A stretch of DNA of 64,000 nt, taken from the NCBI GenBank assembly GCA_002386525.1, contig DGIS01000013.1, positions 232,980 through 296,979 on the forward strand, written 5' to 3'. Position 1 is the first letter of the stretch. The number at the start of each line of letters is the position of its first letter. Origin of the DNA: Sphingobacterium sp. UBA4616 (GTDB lineage Bacteria > Bacteroidota > Bacteroidia > Sphingobacteriales > Sphingobacteriaceae). The position numbers and the translations under genes were made by a program. The notes beneath the pieces are model-generated. The model did not search any database and was not told the DNA's origin. It saw only the letters and a list, made by a program, of their open reading frames with translations. Positions 62,111 to 64,000 of the stretch are shown here, one piece after another.

Positions 62111-63523
62111 ATGAAAGTTTTTCACTTAAGTGTAGAATGTTATCCCGTAGCCAAAGTTGGCGGGCTTGCGGATGTCGTAGGGGCACTGCCCAAGTATCAG
62201 GCCAAGCTTGGTTGGGAAGCAGCAGTCGTTATGCCTTGGTATGACCGCCCGTTTGTTCGGGATCACGCTTTTACGGTTGTTCACGAGGGGTCTTTTTATC
62301 AAGGATCCGAATTGTTGAACTATGCTGTTTACAAGCAGGCGGAGGATATACTGGGTTTTGAACTCTATTTAATCAAGATTCCAGGCAAACTCGATCGTCC
62401 GGAAGTGTATTGCTATGCGGATGAGGGTGAGCAATTTATGGCGTTTCAGCATGCGGTATTAAGCTGGTTTAAGGCAAAAGCTATACGGCCTGATATCGTG
62501 CATTGTCACGATCATCATGTCGGCTTAATACCTTTTTTGATGAAATATAGCCATGACTACATTCATCTCGCCGATGTAAAAACTGTGGCTACTGTACATA
62601 ATGGGCAATACCAAGGTTGGACTACGTGGAACAAGGCAGTTTTATTACCTGCTTACGATAGCTGGAAATGGGGGCTGTTGGATTGGGATGGTTTAATTAA
62701 CCCACTTGCCGCCCTGATCAAATGTTGCGATGCGTATACGACAGTATCTGAAGGGTATCTGGAAGAGCTTTATGTAGAAGCAAATGGTTTGCAGCAGCTT
62801 TTTTATGATGAGCGGGATAAATCGGTCGGAATTGTCAATGGTATCGACTGGGAGATATGGGATCCTGCGACTGACTATACGCTAATCGCGAATTATGATG
62901 CCAAGCAAGCTTTTGCGGGTAAATTGAAAAATAAAGAGGCCTTGGCAACGCAATATAAAATCGATCCAAAGTTGCCATTGCTCGTTTTTATTGGTCGCTT
63001 TGCCACTGAAAAGGGTGCTGATTTACTACCGGATATAATTTTGGAATTAACAGCCAAATATCAAGGTAGATTAGGTATATTTATACTAGGTGCCGGAGAT
63101 CCTGCGATCCAGTCGCGTGTGAAATTGCTCGTTGATGCTGGCGTAGAAAATTTGGACGTGTTCTTTGGTTATGATGAAAACCTGGCACATTGGCTGTACG
63201 CGAGTGCGGACTTTCTTTTAATGCCTTCCCGGGTGGAACCTTGCGGGCTTAACCAGCTCTATGCTATGAAATATGGCACATTGCCGGTTGTGCATCGCGT
63301 GGGCGGACTAAGAGATACTGTAATTGATCTTGATAACGACGGTTATGGTGTTGGTTTTGACGGTCTGACAATACCTGTAATTACGGAAGCTATTATTCGT
63401 GCTACCACTTTTTACGCAAGCAAAAAGCAGTTTGAAGAGAATCAACGTAAAATGATGCGCTTGGATTTTTCTTGGGATAAATCTGCTGCAAAATATATAA
63501 GTCTATATAACCAAATAATGTAA
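62111..63523 (+). CDS. glgA: Glycogen synthase (ADP-glucose type)
   Basis: A 470-residue GT5 glycosyltransferase that extends alpha-1,4-glucan chains from ADP-glucose. The donor-binding KVGGLADVVGALP is at residues 15-27, the central IVNGIDWEIWDPA near 250, and the C-terminal retaining-GT motif SRVEPCGLNQLYAMKYGTLPVV near 375. I start at the ATG at 62111 (MKVFHLSVECYPV), the usual GlgA start; the reading from 62075 adds 12 residues. It is 148 bases after glgB; that gap has only a small AAGGCA/TTGCCTT hairpin near 62064-62081. Confidence 0.96.
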   Translation: MKVFHLSVECYPVAKVGGLADVVGALPKYQAKLGWEAAVVMPWYDRPFVRDHAFTVVHEGSFYQGSELLNYAVYKQAEDILGFELYLIKIPGKLDRPEVYCYADEGEQFMAFQHAVLSWFKAKAIRPDIVHCHDHHVGLIPFLMKYSHDYIHLADVKTVATVHNGQYQGWTTWNKAVLLPAYDSWKWGLLDWDGLINPLAALIKCCDAYTTVSEGYLEELYVEANGLQQLFYDERDKSVGIVNGIDWEIWDPATDYTLIANYDAKQAFAGKLKNKEALATQYKIDPKLPLLVFIGRFATEKGADLLPDIILELTAKYQGRLGIFILGAGDPAIQSRVKLLVDAGVENLDVFFGYDENLAHWLYASADFLLMPSRVEPCGLNQLYAMKYGTLPVVHRVGGLRDTVIDLDNDGYGVGFDGLTIPVITEAIIRATTFYASKKQFEENQRKMMRLDFSWDKSAAKYISLYNQIM

Positions 63524-63529
63524 TTTGAT

Positions 63530-64000
63530 ATGTCACGTCACAATGTAGTAGCTATCGTCTTGGGCGGGGGAAGGGGCTCACGTCTGTATCCATTGACCGA
63601 TCAGCGGTCTAAACCAGCAGTTCCCATTGCAGGGAAATATCGTTTGGTGGACATTCCTATCTCGAATTGTCTTAATTCGGGTTTCAATAAGATTTTTGTA
63701 TTGACTCAGTTCAATTCTTCATCGCTCAACTCTCATATTAAAAACACCTATAACTTTAGTATTTTTAGTAAGGGGTTTGTCGATATTTTGGCTGCAGAGC
63801 AGACCAACGATGGTGACAAATGGTTTGAAGGGACAGCCGATGCGGTACGTCGCTCGTTCCGCAAGTTGGCGAGCATTGATTATGATTATATATTGATCTT
63901 ATCCGGCGATCAGTTGTACCAAATGGATTTTGATGCCTTGGTAGACTTCCACGTCGAAAATGAGGGTGATCTGACGATTGCGACCATTCCTGTAAATGGA
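63530..64000 (+). CDS. glgC: Glucose-1-phosphate adenylyltransferase (5' part, cut by window end)
   Basis: The first 157 codons of GlgC, which makes ADP-glucose from ATP and glucose-1-phosphate. The N-terminal nucleotidyltransferase motif LGGGRGSRLYPLT is at residues 10-22, followed by KPAVPIAGKYRLVDIPISNCLNSG and the GTADAVRR segment with ILSGDQLYQMDF. The reading frame is open to the last base. The ATG is 6 bases after the glgA stop, so glgB, glgA and glgC with the GH31 gene form a glycogen operon. Confidence 0.96.
   Translation, partial: MSRHNVVAIVLGGGRGSRLYPLTDQRSKPAVPIAGKYRLVDIPISNCLNSGFNKIFVLTQFNSSSLNSHIKNTYNFSIFSKGFVDILAAEQTNDGDKWFEGTADAVRRSFRKLASIDYDYILILSGDQLYQMDFDALVDFHVENEGDLTIATIPVNG

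Noticed and set aside
1..64000. CRISPR array, insertion sequence or prophage
   Set aside because: No spaced identical repeats of 25-40 bases, no transposase and no phage structural genes were seen; the only array is the 11-bp one near 7.85 kb.

Overview
The window looks like chromosomal DNA of a Bacteroidota species, most likely of the Sphingobacterium/Pedobacter group. The evidence is the repeated promoter element TAnnTTTG with an upstream TTG/TTTG box, weak Shine-Dalgarno sequences, a short (286 aa) primary sigma factor, GLPGLI and DUF5686 proteins, a single-chain PurL, RNase Y, and a PnuC-type thiamine transporter under a TPP riboswitch. Most genes are housekeeping. I see no prophage, insertion sequence, CRISPR array or rRNA operon.

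Layout. 0-4 kb: PhnA-like protein, zinc metallopeptidase, LuxE-like acyl-activating enzyme and fabG. 4-8 kb: mqo, then a TPP riboswitch controlling pnuT and an overlapping acyl-CoA-dehydrogenase-like flavoprotein, then an 11-bp phased repeat array. 8-15 kb: tRNA-Arg(CCG), xerD, M16 peptidase, rpoD, a small XRE regulator and fmt. 15-20 kb: LolC/E-type permease, CPA2 antiporter, isocitrate dehydrogenase. 20-25 kb: serC, serA, lysC, lysA. 25-30 kb: a tight three-gene cluster (divergent Lgt-like protein, two-helix membrane protein, radical SAM enzyme resembling the MJ0619/tetraether synthase family), then a large MscS channel. 30-36 kb: AraC regulator, AEC transporter, purL. 36-41 kb: pheT, a coiled-coil protein, zapA, a likely 6S RNA, rny. 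41-47 kb: HAD phosphatase, Mpo1-like membrane protein, NatAB-type ABC exporter, engB, a UbiA prenyltransferase. 47-57 kb: GLPGLI-PNGase F fusion, Lrp regulator divergent from a cysteine-synthase-like enzyme, DsbD-like protein, DUF5686 outer-membrane protein, RluA-type pseudouridine synthase, dps. 57.5-64 kb: a glycogen operon (GH31 alpha-glucosidase, glgB, glgA, glgC), with glgC cut by the window end.

The best candidate for an undescribed system is the Lgt-like/small membrane protein/radical SAM cluster at 25.2-27.6 kb, a plausible lipid- or lipoprotein-modifying unit. Second is the TPP-riboswitch operon, which links a flavoprotein of unknown substrate to thiamine. Third is the 39.1 kb RNA, whose closing stem, central bubble and terminal hairpin match 6S RNA. 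Several genes (xerD, the HAD and Mpo1-like genes, engB) have a -7 box only 4-6 nt from the start codon, which predicts leaderless or near-leaderless mRNAs.
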